Source: Diprion similis
Lineage: Eukaryota; Arthropoda; Insecta; Hymenoptera; Diprionidae
Assembly (NCBI RefSeq): GCF_021155765.1
Contig: NC_060105.1
Span: 4,588,001-4,652,000 of the forward strand
Reading direction: 5' to 3'
Length of the DNA: 64,000 nucleotides
Each line of letters opens with the position of its first letter. Position 1 is the stretch's first letter. Below the pieces are notes generated by a model. The model did no database searches and had not been told where the DNA came from. It saw only the letters and a list, made by a program, of their open reading frames with translations. Shown here in pieces: positions 63,914-64,000 of this stretch. The translations under genes and the position numbers were made by a program.

Positions 63914-64000
63914 GCCTCGTTACGATTGGCTACCGGACTGTCGCTGTCCCCGTTGGCCGTAGCCCATCCAAGGCATCAGGGTGATGTGCTCGTCGTGTCT
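63914..64000 (-). CDS. Possible partial exon at the right edge
   Basis: Minus frame RHDEHITLMPWMGYGQRGQR, then QSGSQS and TAA, open to the window edge. The last 70 bases are richer in GC than the flank. It could be the C-terminal exon of a minus-strand gene lying beyond 64000, or chance. A GTAGCC donor-like site lies just before the stop. I do not recognise the protein. Confidence 0.2.

Overview
The window looks like nuclear DNA of an insect. It is AT-rich and carries intron-split genes with short (about 60-500 bp) GT-AG introns, an insect-type copia retrotransposon primed by an initiator-tRNA half, and single-copy genes whose proteins read as arthropod orthologues. A hymenopteran such as a sawfly would fit, but that is an inference: nothing in the sequence fixes the species.

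Layout. 1-27.5 kb is gene-poor. The only coding exon I can support is the first exon of a tachykinin/natalisin-type GPCR on the minus strand (21584-21878). The rest of that gene must lie further along the minus strand, possibly beyond base 1. This part holds several foldback (MITE-like) inverted repeats, homopolymer runs and microsatellites. 27539-32450 is a complete copia-type LTR retrotransposon with two identical 403-bp LTRs, a 5-bp target duplication and an uninterrupted 1342-residue gag-pol frame. 32.5-34.9 kb is again non-coding.

34.9-57.9 kb is a compact cluster of eight genes: mRpL32 (-), an 84-residue membrane microprotein (+), ER peroxiredoxin-4 (+), CAF-1 p105/CHAF1B (-), Cdc5 (+), CHORD protein (-), TACE/ADAM17 (+), a short SKA3-like kinetochore protein (+) and an M1 aminopeptidase (-); counting the microprotein this makes nine coding units. 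I rebuilt each multi-exon gene from splice sites, and every model sums to a whole number of codons. Neighbours are mostly divergent or convergent. The shared promoters are about 270-510 bp, and that of CAF-1 p105/Cdc5 carries a perfect E2F palindrome. 57.9-64 kb has no gene I can support apart from a possible upstream exon of the aminopeptidase and an uncertain exon at the right edge.

The genes do not form one pathway. CAF-1 p105 (replication-coupled chromatin assembly), Cdc5 (spliceosome, G2/M) and the SKA3-like protein (kinetochore) are cell-cycle genes. Peroxiredoxin-4, the CHORD co-chaperone, TACE and the aminopeptidase act in protein quality control, secretion or at the cell surface. I found no clearly new multi-gene system. 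The most interesting leads are the intact retrotransposon whose frame ends inside its LTR, the E2F site, a GC-AG intron splitting TACE just after its zinc site, an altered GAMEN motif in the aminopeptidase, an altered GGLG motif in peroxiredoxin-4, the SKA3-like and 84-residue proteins, and several foldback element families.
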